Below, in pieces: positions 1 through 9,850 of a DNA stretch of 64,000 nt. Under the pieces are notes generated by a model. The model worked only from the letters and a program-made list of their open reading frames with translations. It was not told where the DNA came from and made no database searches. The translations under genes were made by a program, and so were the position numbers. Numbering within the stretch: the stretch's first letter is position 1; every line of letters starts with the position of its first letter. The stretch is from Agrobacterium tumefaciens (GTDB lineage Bacteria > Pseudomonadota > Alphaproteobacteria > Rhizobiales > Rhizobiaceae), in assembly GCF_005221325.1 (NCBI RefSeq), contig NZ_CP039888.1:558001-622000 (forward strand). The letters are read 5' to 3'.

Positions 1-502
1 CCACAAAGGTGATGACGGAGCCCGGATTGAGCGTGATGCGGAAGACGTCAGCATCAGGGCTCGGCTGCCGGTCGAGCGCAAAGCCCTCGCTCGGCGTGAT
101 GGCGATGATGCGCTGCGAACCGAGGTCGGGCCAGAACAGCTTGGAATTGACGAGACGGAAATGCGGCGCGACGATCACGCGCTCCAGCTGCTCTTCGGAG
201 ACGTTGGCGAGCGCAAAGACCGCCCAGTCGCCCTGATGATCTTCGGAGCTGGCGCGCACTTCGATACGGCGGCGGATGCCGTCAGGGCCGGGCGCGGTCG
301 AGACCTGGAAGGCTTCGCCCTGGTTGGCATAGATATCGGTCGTCGCGGTGAGGTCGAGAGCCGTGTCGTCACGGGAAATCTTCACTGGTTCGAAAGCGTA
401 GGAATGAGAGGCAAAAAGCACGAAAAGCAGGAAAAACGGCACAGCCAGTGCGATTGCCGCCAGACGTTTCGACAGGCACGGCGCAGAGTGATTGTAGGTC
501 AT
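1..502 (-). CDS. Secreted or membrane-anchored protein, N-terminal part only (runs off the window)
   Basis: The ATG at 502 opens a frame of 167 codons that is still open at base 1, so only the N-terminus is present. Residues 1-36 form a basic start followed by a strongly hydrophobic stretch ending near SHSYA, which reads as a signal peptide or membrane anchor. The following ~130 residues look like an extracytoplasmic beta-rich domain with no motif I can name. The start overlaps the stop of the upstream acetyltransferase gene (ATGA), which suggests translational coupling. In related rhizobia I recall a GGDEF/EAL sensory protein at this position next to thrC and the M16 peptidase. That identity is inference from memory, because no catalytic domain lies inside the window. 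Confidence 0.7.
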   Translation of the reverse strand, partial: MTYNHSAPCLSKRLAAIALAVPFFLLFVLFASHSYAFEPVKISRDDTALDLTATTDIYANQGEAFQVSTAPGPDGIRRRIEVRASSEDHQGDWAVFALANVSEEQLERVIVAPHFRLVNSKLFWPDLGSQRIIAITPSEGFALDRQPSPDADVFRITLNPGSVITFV

Positions 503-1098
503 GTATCGTACTTCGTTCCGCCGGAGCTTTGCTTGTCGGCAAGAAGGGAAAACATCATATGATCCCGCCATTGGCCATTGATTTTCAGATATTCCCGCAG
601 GAGGCCTTCCCGCTGGAACCCGGCATTTTCGAGAAGCCGGATGCTTTTGAAGTTTTCCGGAATACAGGCTGCCTCGATACGGTGCAACTGAAGTCCGTTA
701 AAGATGTAGGGTATTACCAATTTTAATGCGGCGGACATATGGCCTTGCGCGGCGTGGCGCTCGCCGGTCCAATATCCGATCATGCAGCTTTGTGCGGCCC
801 CGCGCCGGATGTAACCGATGGTGATGCCACCGACGAGCAGCGTCTCCTTCTGAAACAGCAGAAACGAGACGGCGGTGCCGGAGGAAAACTCCTGGCCGTT
901 GCGCACCACGCGCATGCGGAAGGCGCCTTCAGTCAGCTCGTCCGGGCGCCAGGTCGGCTCCCAGGGCTGAAGAAACTGCCGGCTTTCCGAGCGCAACACA
1001 TGCCATTGCTTGAAATCGCTGTAGCGCGGCAGTCTGAGGAGATGATCGGCGCTGCGCAGTTCGGGCGTGTCGCTATGTCGGGAAAGAAAACGCAGCAT
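499..1098 (-). CDS. GNAT N-acetyltransferase, RimJ/RimL-like
   Basis: This 199-residue protein has the length and layout of the RimJ/RimL acetyltransferases, which move an acetyl group from acetyl-CoA to N-terminal amines. The central region has the acetyl-CoA binding pattern (GYWTGERHAAQGHMSAAL, about residues 108-125), followed by the family's typical HRIEAACIPENFKSIRLLEN stretch and GFQREGLLREY near residue 160. It sits downstream of the M16 peptidase on the same strand and its stop overlaps the start of the next gene. The substrate cannot be read from sequence. It could be a ribosomal protein or another small-molecule amine. Confidence 0.88.
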   Translation of the reverse strand: MLRFLSRHSDTPELRSADHLLRLPRYSDFKQWHVLRSESRQFLQPWEPTWRPDELTEGAFRMRVVRNGQEFSSGTAVSFLLFQKETLLVGGITIGYIRRGAAQSCMIGYWTGERHAAQGHMSAALKLVIPYIFNGLQLHRIEAACIPENFKSIRLLENAGFQREGLLREYLKINGQWRDHMMFSLLADKQSSGGTKYDT

Positions 1099-1191
1099 TC
1101 ACGATCCCTGTGCGGCAGACATCGCCATCCGCGAACGGGATGGCGAAAAAGGTGAGCGGTCTTCGCCTTTAAATCCCGCCCTCATATCGGT

Positions 1192-2496
1192 TTATCCGTT
1201 AGCCTTTATCCTTGCGGGCTGCTGCGCGGAAAGCGCGGCAGTGATGTCTGAAAGCGGCGGCAGATGTTCAAGCGGGCCAATTGCAGACAATGTCGGAACT
1301 GTATCGAAAAACAGCCGTCCTGCAAGATCGGTCAGGCGTTCCCGCGTGATGTGTTCCAGGCGCTCCATCATCTCCTCATTGGGGATGGGACGGCCGTAAA
1401 GCATCATCTGCCGGGCCATCTGGCCGGCGCGGGCCGCTGGGCTTTCCTGCCCCATCAGCAATTGCGCACGGATCTGCGCGCGGGCGCGGTTGATTTCCTC
1501 CTGATGGATAATCTGGGAAGACTTGCGCAATTCATCGACTATGACGGGCATCAGTTCGGGCAGGTCGTTGCCGCCGGTGGCCGCATGAACGCCGAAGATG
1601 CCGGTATCGGAAAAACCCCAATGGAAGGCATAGACGGAATAACACAGTCCACGCGCCTCGCGCACTTCCTGGAAGAGGCGCGATGACATGCCGCCGCCGA
1701 GAATATTGGCGAGAATCTGCGAACAATAGAAATCGCGGGCGTGATAGGCCTTGCCCTCGAAGCCGAGCAGCACCTGCGCGTCCATGAGGTCGCGCGTCTC
1801 GCGGATTTCTCCGCCTGTATAGATCGCCTTTTCCATGACGGGCGTTGCCGCCGGAACGAGCGGCAGCGAGGCAAAACGCTCTTCCACCTGCTTCACGAAG
1901 CTTTCATGATCGACCGCGCCGGCCGCGACGACGAAGATGCGGTCCGTCGTATAATTGCGGGCGAGATAATGCCGGATCTCTCCGCTGGTGAACGATTGCA
2001 CGGTGTCCGGTGTGCCGAGGATCGGCCGGCCGATGGTCTGGTCGCGATAGGCGACGCCGGAGAAATTGTCGAAGATCACGTCGTCAGGTGTGTCGGTAGC
2101 AGCGCCGATTTCCTGGAGAATGACGTTTTTCTCGCGCTCCAGCTCGTCTTCGTCGAACAGCGATTCCGTCAGAATATCTGCAAGAATATCGACCGCGAGC
2201 GGGACGTGGTCTTTCAGGACGCGGGCATAATAGGAGGTCGTTTCCGTCGATGTCGCGGCGTTGACTTCGCCGCCGACATTTTCGATCTCTTCGGCGATCT
2301 GCCGGGCGGTGCGGCGCGCCGTGCCCTTGAACGCCATATGTTCGAGTAGATGGGCGATGCCGTGTTCGGCAGTCGTCTCGTTGCGGGACCCGGATTTGAT
2401 CCACACCCCAAGAGCAACGCTTTCGAGATGTGGCATTCTTTCCGTAACAACGGTCAACCCGGACGAAAGCCGGGTCACATTAACTCTCATACTCAA
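1192..2496 (-). CDS. M16 family zinc peptidase (mitochondrial processing peptidase-like)
   Basis: This 434-residue protein is a single-subunit M16B peptidase of the size of mitochondrial processing peptidase beta. The inverted zinc motif HLLEH lies at residues 49-53. The distal ligand Glu129 lies 76 residues after His53, as in the family, inside EREKNVILQE. The glycine-rich GGGMSSRLFQEVRE segment characteristic of the C-terminal half is also present. All catalytic residues are there, so it should be active and not a structural partner. It is 15 nt downstream of thrC on the same strand, a pairing common in alphaproteobacteria. It probably degrades or processes peptides in the cytoplasm. The start could also be the second Met, six bases later. 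Confidence 0.93.
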   Translation of the reverse strand: MSMRVNVTRLSSGLTVVTERMPHLESVALGVWIKSGSRNETTAEHGIAHLLEHMAFKGTARRTARQIAEEIENVGGEVNAATSTETTSYYARVLKDHVPLAVDILADILTESLFDEDELEREKNVILQEIGAATDTPDDVIFDNFSGVAYRDQTIGRPILGTPDTVQSFTSGEIRHYLARNYTTDRIFVVAAGAVDHESFVKQVEERFASLPLVPAATPVMEKAIYTGGEIRETRDLMDAQVLLGFEGKAYHARDFYCSQILANILGGGMSSRLFQEVREARGLCYSVYAFHWGFSDTGIFGVHAATGGNDLPELMPVIVDELRKSSQIIHQEEINRARAQIRAQLLMGQESPAARAGQMARQMMLYGRPIPNEEMMERLEHITRERLTDLAGRLFFDTVPTLSAIGPLEHLPPLSDITAALSAQQPARIKANG

Positions 2497-2511
2497 CGTC
2501 TTTCCGCGTCT

Positions 2512-3909
2512 CTATTTGCCGGCGCGTGCATGTTGGCCGATGAAGGTTTCCACGGCTTTCAGCTCTGCGTCCAGAATGTCGAAACGCTCCTCCCGGTTCA
2601 TAATGTCAGCTAGCCATACTGGAAGCGCCGGGTCGATTGCGCAAGCGGATTTTACAGCGGCCGGGAATTTAGCCGGGTGGGCAGTCGACAGAACAACCAT
2701 CGGGCTGGATGCTTTTTCGTGCTTTTCAGCCACGAAAACACCCGTCGCCGTATGCGGGTCGATCAGGTAGCCGGTCTTTGCAAGCGTGTCGCGAATGGTC
2801 GCTGCCACCTGCTTTTCGGTGGCGCGGCCGGCGCGGAAATCCTTTTTGATGAATTTCAGTGCCTTCGGCGGAATTTCAAACGCACCGGACTGCTTCAAGC
2901 CGTCCATCGATGCCTTCACCGCAGCGGAATCGCGGTCATAGGCTTCAAACAGCAGGCGTTCGAAGTTGGACGAAATCTGGATGTCCATCGAAGGCGAGGT
3001 GGTGGGCTTGACGCCGCGCATCTCGTAACGGCCGGTCTTCAGGGTGCGCGCCAGAATGTCGTTGTCATTGGTGGCGATGACCAGCTTGTCGATCGGCAGG
3101 CCCATCTTCTTGGCGACGTAACCCGCAAAGATATCGCCGAAATTGCCGGTCGGAACGGTGAACGACACCTTCCGGTCAGGGCCGCCGAGCGACAGCGAGG
3201 CCGTAAAATAATAGACCACCTGCGCCATGATGCGCGCCCAGTTGATGGAGTTCACACCGGAAAGCTTCACGCCGTCGCGAAATTTCACATCGTTGAACAT
3301 GTCTTTGACCAGCGTCTGGCAATCGTCGAAATTGCCGTTGATCGCCAGCGCATGCACGTTGGAAGCGGTGGAGGTCGTCATCTGGCGCTGCTGCACCGGC
3401 GAAACCTTGCCGTTCGGGAAAAGGATGAAGATATCGGTGCGCTCGCGGCCGGCAAAGGCGTCGATCGCCGCGCCGCCGGTATCGCCCGAGGTGGCGCCGA
3501 CGATGGTGGCGCGCTCGCCGCGCTCCGTCAGCGTATAATCCATCAGACGGGCGAGGAGCTGCATCGCCACATCCTTGAAGGCGAGCGTGGTGCCGTGGAA
3601 AAGCTCGAGCACGAAGGTGTTCGGGCCGGTCTGAGTCAACGGCACGACGGCAGGGTGACGGAAGGTCGAATAGGCGTCATCGATCATCGCCTTGAACTTG
3701 TCGGCCGGAATTTCGCCGCCGGTGAAACGGTAGAGAACCTCGAAGGCGATGTCCTGATAGGATTTTCCGCGCAGGTTGCGGATTTCCTTCTTCGACATGG
3801 AAGGCCATTCGCGTGGCACGTAAAGCCCGCCGTCACGGCCAAGGCCCGCCAGAAGCGCGTCGCAGAAACCAAGCGAAGGGGCCGCACCCCTGGTCGATAC
3901 ATATTTCAC
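2512..3909 (-). CDS. thrC: Threonine synthase
   Basis: This 465-residue PLP enzyme converts O-phosphohomoserine to threonine plus phosphate, the last step of threonine synthesis. The N-terminus MKYVSTRG is characteristic of the long (fungal/proteobacterial) class. Lys112 in GTTLAFKDVAMQLL is the expected Schiff-base lysine, and VGATSGDTGGAAIDAF is the phosphate-binding loop. Length fits the family. The M16 peptidase gene follows closely and is likely co-transcribed. No leader peptide or attenuator is evident in the roughly 260 bases upstream. Confidence 0.97.
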   Translation of the reverse strand: MKYVSTRGAAPSLGFCDALLAGLGRDGGLYVPREWPSMSKKEIRNLRGKSYQDIAFEVLYRFTGGEIPADKFKAMIDDAYSTFRHPAVVPLTQTGPNTFVLELFHGTTLAFKDVAMQLLARLMDYTLTERGERATIVGATSGDTGGAAIDAFAGRERTDIFILFPNGKVSPVQQRQMTTSTASNVHALAINGNFDDCQTLVKDMFNDVKFRDGVKLSGVNSINWARIMAQVVYYFTASLSLGGPDRKVSFTVPTGNFGDIFAGYVAKKMGLPIDKLVIATNDNDILARTLKTGRYEMRGVKPTTSPSMDIQISSNFERLLFEAYDRDSAAVKASMDGLKQSGAFEIPPKALKFIKKDFRAGRATEKQVAATIRDTLAKTGYLIDPHTATGVFVAEKHEKASSPMVVLSTAHPAKFPAAVKSACAIDPALPVWLADIMNREERFDILDAELKAVETFIGQHARAGK

Positions 3910-4169
3910 GAGAGTGTCCCTTGTCCTTAACCAGCCTTGTCCCTAACCGGTATGTCCGGTGCCGGTCTTCGGCGTCTTTTCAGCAGCGTCTCACCGAAAT
4001 GAGGCGATTGGCGAGGTAATGAAGGGCTTTTTTGAAAATTCAAGCAAAACCGAACATGCCAATCGATTTTTTCCGGCGTCGCTGCTATAGACCATCGCCA
4101 ACCTGGGTGAAAGGTCAATAAACAGCGTCTCCGGTTCTGTTCCGGGACAATGGAGAGGGAATTAGAAGA

Positions 4170-4742
4170 GTGTCAGGGAATTTCTTGCGTTTGTCCGCCG
4201 CGATGTCGCTTCTGGCCGTTGTTGCAGGATGTAATTCCTCCAACCCGGCGGACTCGCTTGCCGTCAATCCGCCAACGGCACAGGCCGCGCCGACGGCTGC
4301 CGTGGTTCAGGCCAACTGCCCGGCCGTGACGGTTCTCGACGCCAATGCCGTTCACCGCCTTTACGCCGGTGGCGCCAAGGACGATCCGCAGAAGCTCGTC
4401 TATCAGGTCTCGCTGTCGGATACGACGCGCTCCTGCACCGCCAATGAATCGACGCTCACCGTAAACGTGCTGGCCCAGGGCCGCCTCGTTCCCGGCCCGA
4501 TGGCCAAGCCCGGCCGCGTCAACGTGCCGATCCGCGTGACGGTGAAGGACGGCGATGGCGAGATTTACGGCGAAACGACCAATTTCGCCATCGACCTTCC
4601 TGCAGGCGGGGCCGGCACGCAGTTCATTTTCAACAATGACCACGTCGCCATCCCCAACGCACCGGGCGGCGCCCCGAAGTCGGTCAGCGTCTATGTCGGT
4701 TTTGCCGAGCAGGGCGCGAAGGCGAAGACCAAGCGCCGGTAG
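4170..4742 (+). CDS. Small lipoprotein of unknown function
   Basis: A GTG start at 4170 follows GGAGAGGGA at a suitable distance and gives 190 residues. The N-terminus has a basic start, a hydrophobic core and the lipobox VAGC near residue 21, so it is predicted to be lipid-anchored in the envelope. An Ala/Pro-rich spacer follows. The remainder is a compact beta-rich domain with two further cysteines (NCPAVTV and RSCTAN) that could form a disulfide. The C-terminus is Lys/Arg rich. I do not recognise a named family, although such single-domain lipoproteins are widespread in Rhizobiaceae. Confidence 0.85.
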   Translation: MSGNFLRLSAAMSLLAVVAGCNSSNPADSLAVNPPTAQAAPTAAVVQANCPAVTVLDANAVHRLYAGGAKDDPQKLVYQVSLSDTTRSCTANESTLTVNVLAQGRLVPGPMAKPGRVNVPIRVTVKDGDGEIYGETTNFAIDLPAGGAGTQFIFNNDHVAIPNAPGGAPKSVSVYVGFAEQGAKAKTKRR

Positions 4743-4827
4743 TCCTGCGAACGGGATATAGAAAAATCGGAGGCTGCTTTTGCAGGCTCCGGTTCAGATT
4801 GCTGACAAACCATCCCACCATTCGCAG

Positions 4828-4915
4828 CGTCATCCTCGGGCCTGTCCCGAGGATCCAATCACGTATCGTAAAATCAATGCGTTGCAGATGCTCGGGACAA
4901 GCCCGAGCATGACGG
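4828..4915. repeat. Dispersed palindromic intergenic repeat, family 2 (copy 1)
   Basis: The element is made of two hairpins (CATCCTCGGGCCTGTCCCGAGGAT-like and CATGCTCGGGCTTGTCCCGAGCAT-like) joined by about 35 bases containing ATCAATGCGTTGCAG. Its reverse complement matches the element at 54053-54139 almost throughout, including the linker, so the two copies are one family in opposite orientations. It lies between two convergent genes. Confidence 0.8.
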
Positions 4916-4944
4916 AGGAGTGGTTTGTGCCACTGCAACCCCGC

Positions 4945-5634
4945 TTAAAACGCGCCTTCCCATTCCGCCATCGCCGCAATCACGGCCGGCAGGTCCTGCA
5001 TGCGGGAAATCACCGTTTCAGCGCCGGCATCCGTCAGCCGGTCGGCGTGGCTTGGATAGGTGTGGGATGCGCCGGTAAAGCCGATGACGCGCATGCCGGC
5101 GGCTCTCGCGCCGTGAATGCCGTGCACGGAATCCTCGACCACGACCACGCGGTCGGGGGAGACGCCGAATTGGGCTGCGCCATGCAGGAAGATATCCGGC
5201 TTCGGCTTCACGCGGTCGGCGCCGAGGTCCTTGGCGGAATAGATATGCGGCGCGAAATAGGGTTTCAGGCCCACCTTCGTCAGCATCATGTCGAGCCGGT
5301 GGCTGGATGAGTTCGAGCAGATGCACCGCGGCGTCGTCAGGCGCGACAGCGCGAATTTGACGCCCTCGATGATCTTCACATCGCGTTCCAGCCGCGCATC
5401 GAGCAGCTTTTCCGATTTGTCGAGCAGCGACGCCGACAGCGGAATGCTGGCTTCGCTTTCCACCTGCAGCAGAATGTTCTTCCAGGTCATGCCGGCGAAG
5501 CGCTCGCCCATTTCCTCGACGGAGATCGGATAACCGGCCTCGGTCAAAAGGCGGGATTCCACCTGCGCCGCGATGATTTCGGAATCGACCAGAACGCCGT
5601 CACAGTCGAAAATAATGAGGTCGAAGCCGCTCAT
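4945..5634 (-). CDS. HAD-superfamily phosphatase, beta-phosphoglucomutase/Gph-like
   Basis: This 229-residue protein has all HAD motifs. Motif I is FDCDGVLVDSE with nucleophile Asp10 and acid Asp12. Motif II is the Ser in CSNSSS. The motif III lysine lies in the VKPKPDIFL region, and the motif IV acidic pair is in VVVEDSVHG. The alpha-helical cap between motifs I and II is of the type seen in phosphoglycolate phosphatases and beta-phosphoglucomutases. It most likely dephosphorylates a small sugar or organic phosphate. The substrate is not determinable. It stands alone between convergent and divergent neighbours. Confidence 0.92.
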   Translation of the reverse strand: MSGFDLIIFDCDGVLVDSEIIAAQVESRLLTEAGYPISVEEMGERFAGMTWKNILLQVESEASIPLSASLLDKSEKLLDARLERDVKIIEGVKFALSRLTTPRCICSNSSSHRLDMMLTKVGLKPYFAPHIYSAKDLGADRVKPKPDIFLHGAAQFGVSPDRVVVVEDSVHGIHGARAAGMRVIGFTGASHTYPSHADRLTDAGAETVISRMQDLPAVIAAMAEWEGAF

Positions 5635-5848
5635 GGGCGCTCCCTGTATCGGATTTGCTCGGAAGAAAATGATGCCGGGCTTTTAGACCATGTCCGCGCC
5701 AAGCTCAACCGGTTCGCCCGCAAGGGTCGGTCCCATCAGGCTCATAGCTTGGCGAGGAATGGGTAAGCGGGCACCGGGCTTCGAATATTCGGTTTGACGC
5801 ACCTAAAAACCGCTACACAGGGCCGCGCCATATGCGTTAAGGGATAGT

Positions 5849-6529
5849 ATGCCCAAGACAGAAAAAATCACGCCCGAAGACACCATCGCCGCGCGCATCA
5901 GCCGCACTCTGGCCGAGCGCATCGTCCGCGGTGAGCTGTCGCCGGGCGAACGTCTGCGGCAGGATCATATCGCCGCCGAATTCGGCGCTTCGCATGTGCC
6001 GGTGCGCGAGGCCTTCCGCCGTCTGGAAGCGCAGGGTTTGGCCGCCAGCATTCCGCGCCGGGGTGTTAGGGTCGCGGATTTCGGTCTCGACGATGTGCGG
6101 GAAGTCGCGGAAATGCGCGCGGCCCTCGAGGTGCTGGCGCTGCGCCACGCCGTTCCCAACATGACTTCAGCCATTCTCGATCAGGCGGAGGCTGCGACGC
6201 TCGAAGGTGACAGCGCCGTCGATGTGCAGCATTGGGAGGAGGCCAATCGTCGTTTCCATCGCCTGATCACGGCGCCCTGCAACATGCCGCGCCTGATGGA
6301 GGCGATCGACGGGTTGCATGCGGCGAGCGCCCGCTTCCTGTTTTCCGCCTGGCGGGCGGGCTGGGAACGCCGCACCGATACCGACCACCGCGCCATCATC
6401 GATGCGCTGCGCGGCGGCCGCGCCGAGGAGGCGGTACGCATTCTCGACGGACATGTGCAATGGATCGGCCGCAAGGCGATCCGCACCTCGTCCGGCTCGG
6501 TGCGCGACGCCTTCGCCATCGTCGGATAG
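5849..6529 (+). CDS. GntR family transcriptional regulator with FCD ligand domain
   Basis: This 226-residue protein has an N-terminal winged helix-turn-helix (about residues 10-75, with the signature LSPGERLRQDHIAAEFGASHVPVREAFRRLEAQG spread over about residues 30-64). An all-helical FCD effector domain follows (about 85-215), with the Asp/His metal-ligand pattern typical of FadR-type regulators. The start is preceded by AAGGGA. The DUF1284 gene follows on the same strand only 9 bases later, so they are probably one transcript. The ligand is unknown, but FCD regulators usually sense small carboxylates. Confidence 0.92.
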   Translation: MPKTEKITPEDTIAARISRTLAERIVRGELSPGERLRQDHIAAEFGASHVPVREAFRRLEAQGLAASIPRRGVRVADFGLDDVREVAEMRAALEVLALRHAVPNMTSAILDQAEAATLEGDSAVDVQHWEEANRRFHRLITAPCNMPRLMEAIDGLHAASARFLFSAWRAGWERRTDTDHRAIIDALRGGRAEEAVRILDGHVQWIGRKAIRTSSGSVRDAFAIVG

Positions 6530-6538
6530 GCCGGACCT

Positions 6539-7033
6539 TTGACTGTCCGCCTCCGCCCCCACCATCTTCTCTGTATGCTGACCTATATCGGCAAGGGCTA
6601 CACATCAGGCTTCGTGGAAAATTACGACCGCGTCGCCGCTCGGCTGAATGCGGGCGAGGATATCGAACTGGTGGAAGGGGCGGACGATATCTGCGAAGGC
6701 CTGCTCTGCGAAAGCCATGCTCACTGTTTCAACGAAGGTATTGTGCAGCGGGACGAGACGGCCCGTCTGTCGGTTTCGGCGCTTCTCGGCGAAACACTGA
6801 TCGCCGGCAGAAGGCTGAAAGTAACGCCGGATTTTCTCGCGAAAATGCGCGCGGCTTTCGCTGCCGGAGACATCCGGCAGGCCTGTCGCGGCTGCCAGTG
6901 GATCAGGCTTTGCAACCGCATCGCGGCCTCGGGATTTGCTGGCGTGAAAATCGGCGAGCGACCAGAGCCTCCTGCCGGGCAGCGGTCGAGGCCTACTCAG
7001 GCACATTCGTCTCGGTTCTCTCGGCGGCCTTGA
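6539..7033 (+). CDS. DUF1284 domain protein
   Basis: The frame begins with TTG at 6539 and encodes 164 residues. The opening LRPHHLLCMLTYIGKGYT and the later cysteine pattern (C-EGLLCESHAHC near residues 53-62, CRGCQWIRLC near 119-128) are the hallmarks of DUF1284. This family has conserved His/Cys residues and may bind a metal or iron-sulfur centre. Its function is unknown. The last 41 bases overlap the 3' end of the convergent secreted-protein gene. The C-terminal ~25 residues (Pro/Arg/Ser-rich) fall in this overlap and look poorly conserved. Confidence 0.82.
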   Translation: MTVRLRPHHLLCMLTYIGKGYTSGFVENYDRVAARLNAGEDIELVEGADDICEGLLCESHAHCFNEGIVQRDETARLSVSALLGETLIAGRRLKVTPDFLAKMRAAFAAGDIRQACRGCQWIRLCNRIAASGFAGVKIGERPEPPAGQRSRPTQAHSSRFSRRP

Positions 7034-8093
7034 CCGTCGCCCTGATTTCCTTCGGGTCGCGGCCGGACTTCTTGTCGTAGCTCACCTTCACCGAATAATC
7101 GCCGGGATGCAGGGTTTCCTGATGTTTCGTTCCGTAACGGCCGGAAATCTCCTTCTGCGTGCCCTGAAGGTCCTTGGTCGTTTCGACGATATCGATCCGT
7201 TCAGCACCAGGGGCGGTGATGGCGAGAACACCCGCATCCAGATCGATGGTGATTTCCGTGCGTTTTCCGGCCGTCACGGTGAAGGGCTGTTCCACCGTCA
7301 CCTTGCCGAGACGGGCGCGCATGACGAAATCGCCTGCCGGCATTTCCATCATCTTGCCGGTGCCGTAAATGCCGTTGATGGTCTGGCGCGTGCCATCGAG
7401 TGTTTCCTTTGCCGACATAGCCTCGAAACGGATGTCGTCCGTTTCGACGGCCCTGCCGCCCTGCGCATAAACCGCCTTGGCGACGACAACGCCGCTCGGA
7501 ATGACCAACTCATGGCTGATCTTATCGCCAGCCTTGATGGCAAGGGTCTCCTGCGCCCGCGCCGGGCCTATGCTGCCGGTGATGACAATCTCGCCAGCCG
7601 GTACGAAGACCGTATTCTGCCCATAGACGCTGTCCTTGAAATCGCCCTTGGTTATTTCGGTTTTCGCCTGCGTTTCCACATCTCCGCCCGCGCTGCGTTT
7701 CGGCACGACAGTCAGTTCCGCCGCATCGAAATTCACCTTCGGCCGCGCGATGTTTCCATCCTTCACCTCGAAAGGTACGTCGCGAGTCACATTGCCGAGC
7801 GCCGCCACGCCGACATATCTGCCTGCCGGCAGTTTCGCCTCGAAGGTGGCGTCATAAGAGCCGCCGGCATTGGTGTCGGTACGCGCGCCGGTCCGGTCGG
7901 CCTTGTAGAAATCCCACCGCACCCTGCCGCTGTTGCCAAGCGAGGGGCCGCCGTCAAACAGCACCGCGTCGGTGACGACGTTATATTGCGGGGTCGGTTC
8001 CTGCGCCTGCAAGGACGCCGGCAGCGCGGTTGCGAAAAGCGCGGCGCAAACGACGTTCATCGAAAAAGAAGCCATTTTCATCACGGACCCCAT
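6993..8093 (-). CDS. Secreted beta-rich protein with internal repeats, function unknown
   Basis: This 366-residue protein has a signal peptide (residues 1-30, ending ASLQAQ). The mature part is built of several repeated units of about 80-90 residues. Examples are the pairs RQTINGIYGTGKMMEMPAGD and QKEISGRYGTKHQETLHPGD, each preceded by a strand and followed by GxxTVxxPFTVxAGK-like text. This resembles stacked carboxypeptidase-regulatory-like or PEGA-like beta-sandwiches, with no catalytic motif visible. It is probably periplasmic or surface-bound. It overlaps the convergent DUF1284 gene by 41 bases. I do not recognise a specific function. Confidence 0.82.
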   Translation of the reverse strand: MGSVMKMASFSMNVVCAALFATALPASLQAQEPTPQYNVVTDAVLFDGGPSLGNSGRVRWDFYKADRTGARTDTNAGGSYDATFEAKLPAGRYVGVAALGNVTRDVPFEVKDGNIARPKVNFDAAELTVVPKRSAGGDVETQAKTEITKGDFKDSVYGQNTVFVPAGEIVITGSIGPARAQETLAIKAGDKISHELVIPSGVVVAKAVYAQGGRAVETDDIRFEAMSAKETLDGTRQTINGIYGTGKMMEMPAGDFVMRARLGKVTVEQPFTVTAGKRTEITIDLDAGVLAITAPGAERIDIVETTKDLQGTQKEISGRYGTKHQETLHPGDYSVKVSYDKKSGRDPKEIRATVKAAERTETNVPE

Positions 8094-8271
8094 TGCGGAT
8101 TACCCCCTGCCAGAACCGGTTTTCCTGCAGCCCGCCATGCGCGGGACAGGAGAACCCGTTGTGCACAACGTTTTTGCCGCGCTTCGGGTTCCCCGCCTGC
8201 CGCCGTAAATCCGACCGGCTCGCTGCGACAGCCATTTATTTCGCATTTTCCGTGACTTGTTCAGGCTTTGA

Positions 8272-8291
8272 TAACCATCTTCGGTAACCAT
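8272..8291 (+). promoter_or_regulatory. Paired TAACCAT motifs upstream of ccrM (candidate CtrA half-sites)
   Basis: TAACCAT occurs twice (8272-8278 and 8285-8291), 13 bases apart start to start and 24-43 bases before the ccrM ATG. TTAACCAT is a known CtrA half-site in Caulobacter, and each copy here matches 7 of its 8 bases. In alphaproteobacteria ccrM is classically under CtrA control. Assignment is inference, because the spacing is not the canonical TTAA-N7-TTAA. Confidence 0.4.
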
Positions 8292-8293
8292 AA

Positions 8294-9475
<1,182 letters not shown>

Positions 9476-9573
9476 TCGAAAGCCCGAAAGGCTGAAGACG
9501 GACGATCCACCGCCCGCCCTTGTCAGAATACGTCTCTGTCCGGTTTAGTACCTTCAGTCCCGGATAGAGAACG

Positions 9574-9612
9574 ACCAACGCCCGGCACCCTGGTGTCGGG
9601 CGTTGGTATTTT
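9574..9612 (+). terminator. Rho-independent terminator after ccrM
   Basis: ACCAACGCCCG at 9574-9584 pairs perfectly with CGGGCGTTGGT at 9597-9607 (11 bp) and is followed by ATTTT. The position 100 bases after the ccrM stop fits a terminator for that gene. Confidence 0.85.
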
Positions 9613-9801
9613 CGAATATAAAACTTTAGTCAGACAAGTTTCGCGCAAGAGACGAGCAATATTGTCTCAAATCAGAGCAGTGGTTGTGAAAATCCGGTTC
9701 GGAAAGCTCACAAAAACATTGCGTCCGATGCCGCTTGCGGCAGGACTGGCGCAGGCCGGCGACCGCCATTGCCGCCTGCGCCAATTTCTTTTCCGATCGA
9801 T

Positions 9802-9834
9802 TTTGACAAACTTTGCCAAACTCGCCATCTTATC
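9802..9834 (+). promoter_or_regulatory. Promoter/operator of the ParD-ParE pair
   Basis: TTTGACAAA (9802-9810) and TTTGCCAAA (9812-9820) are two short palindromes whose centres are exactly 10 bp apart, one helical turn. The first contains a perfect -35 hexamer TTGACA. A weak -10 (CATCTT or TCTTAT) follows. Two phased palindromes over the -35 are what a ribbon-helix-helix autorepressor such as ParD needs. Confidence 0.55.
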
Positions 9835-9850
9835 ATCGAAGGAGATGAAG

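Noticed and set aside
2677..3930. 417-codon plus-strand ORF opposite thrC
   Set aside because: thrC has its full set of motifs. The antisense frame is composition-driven.
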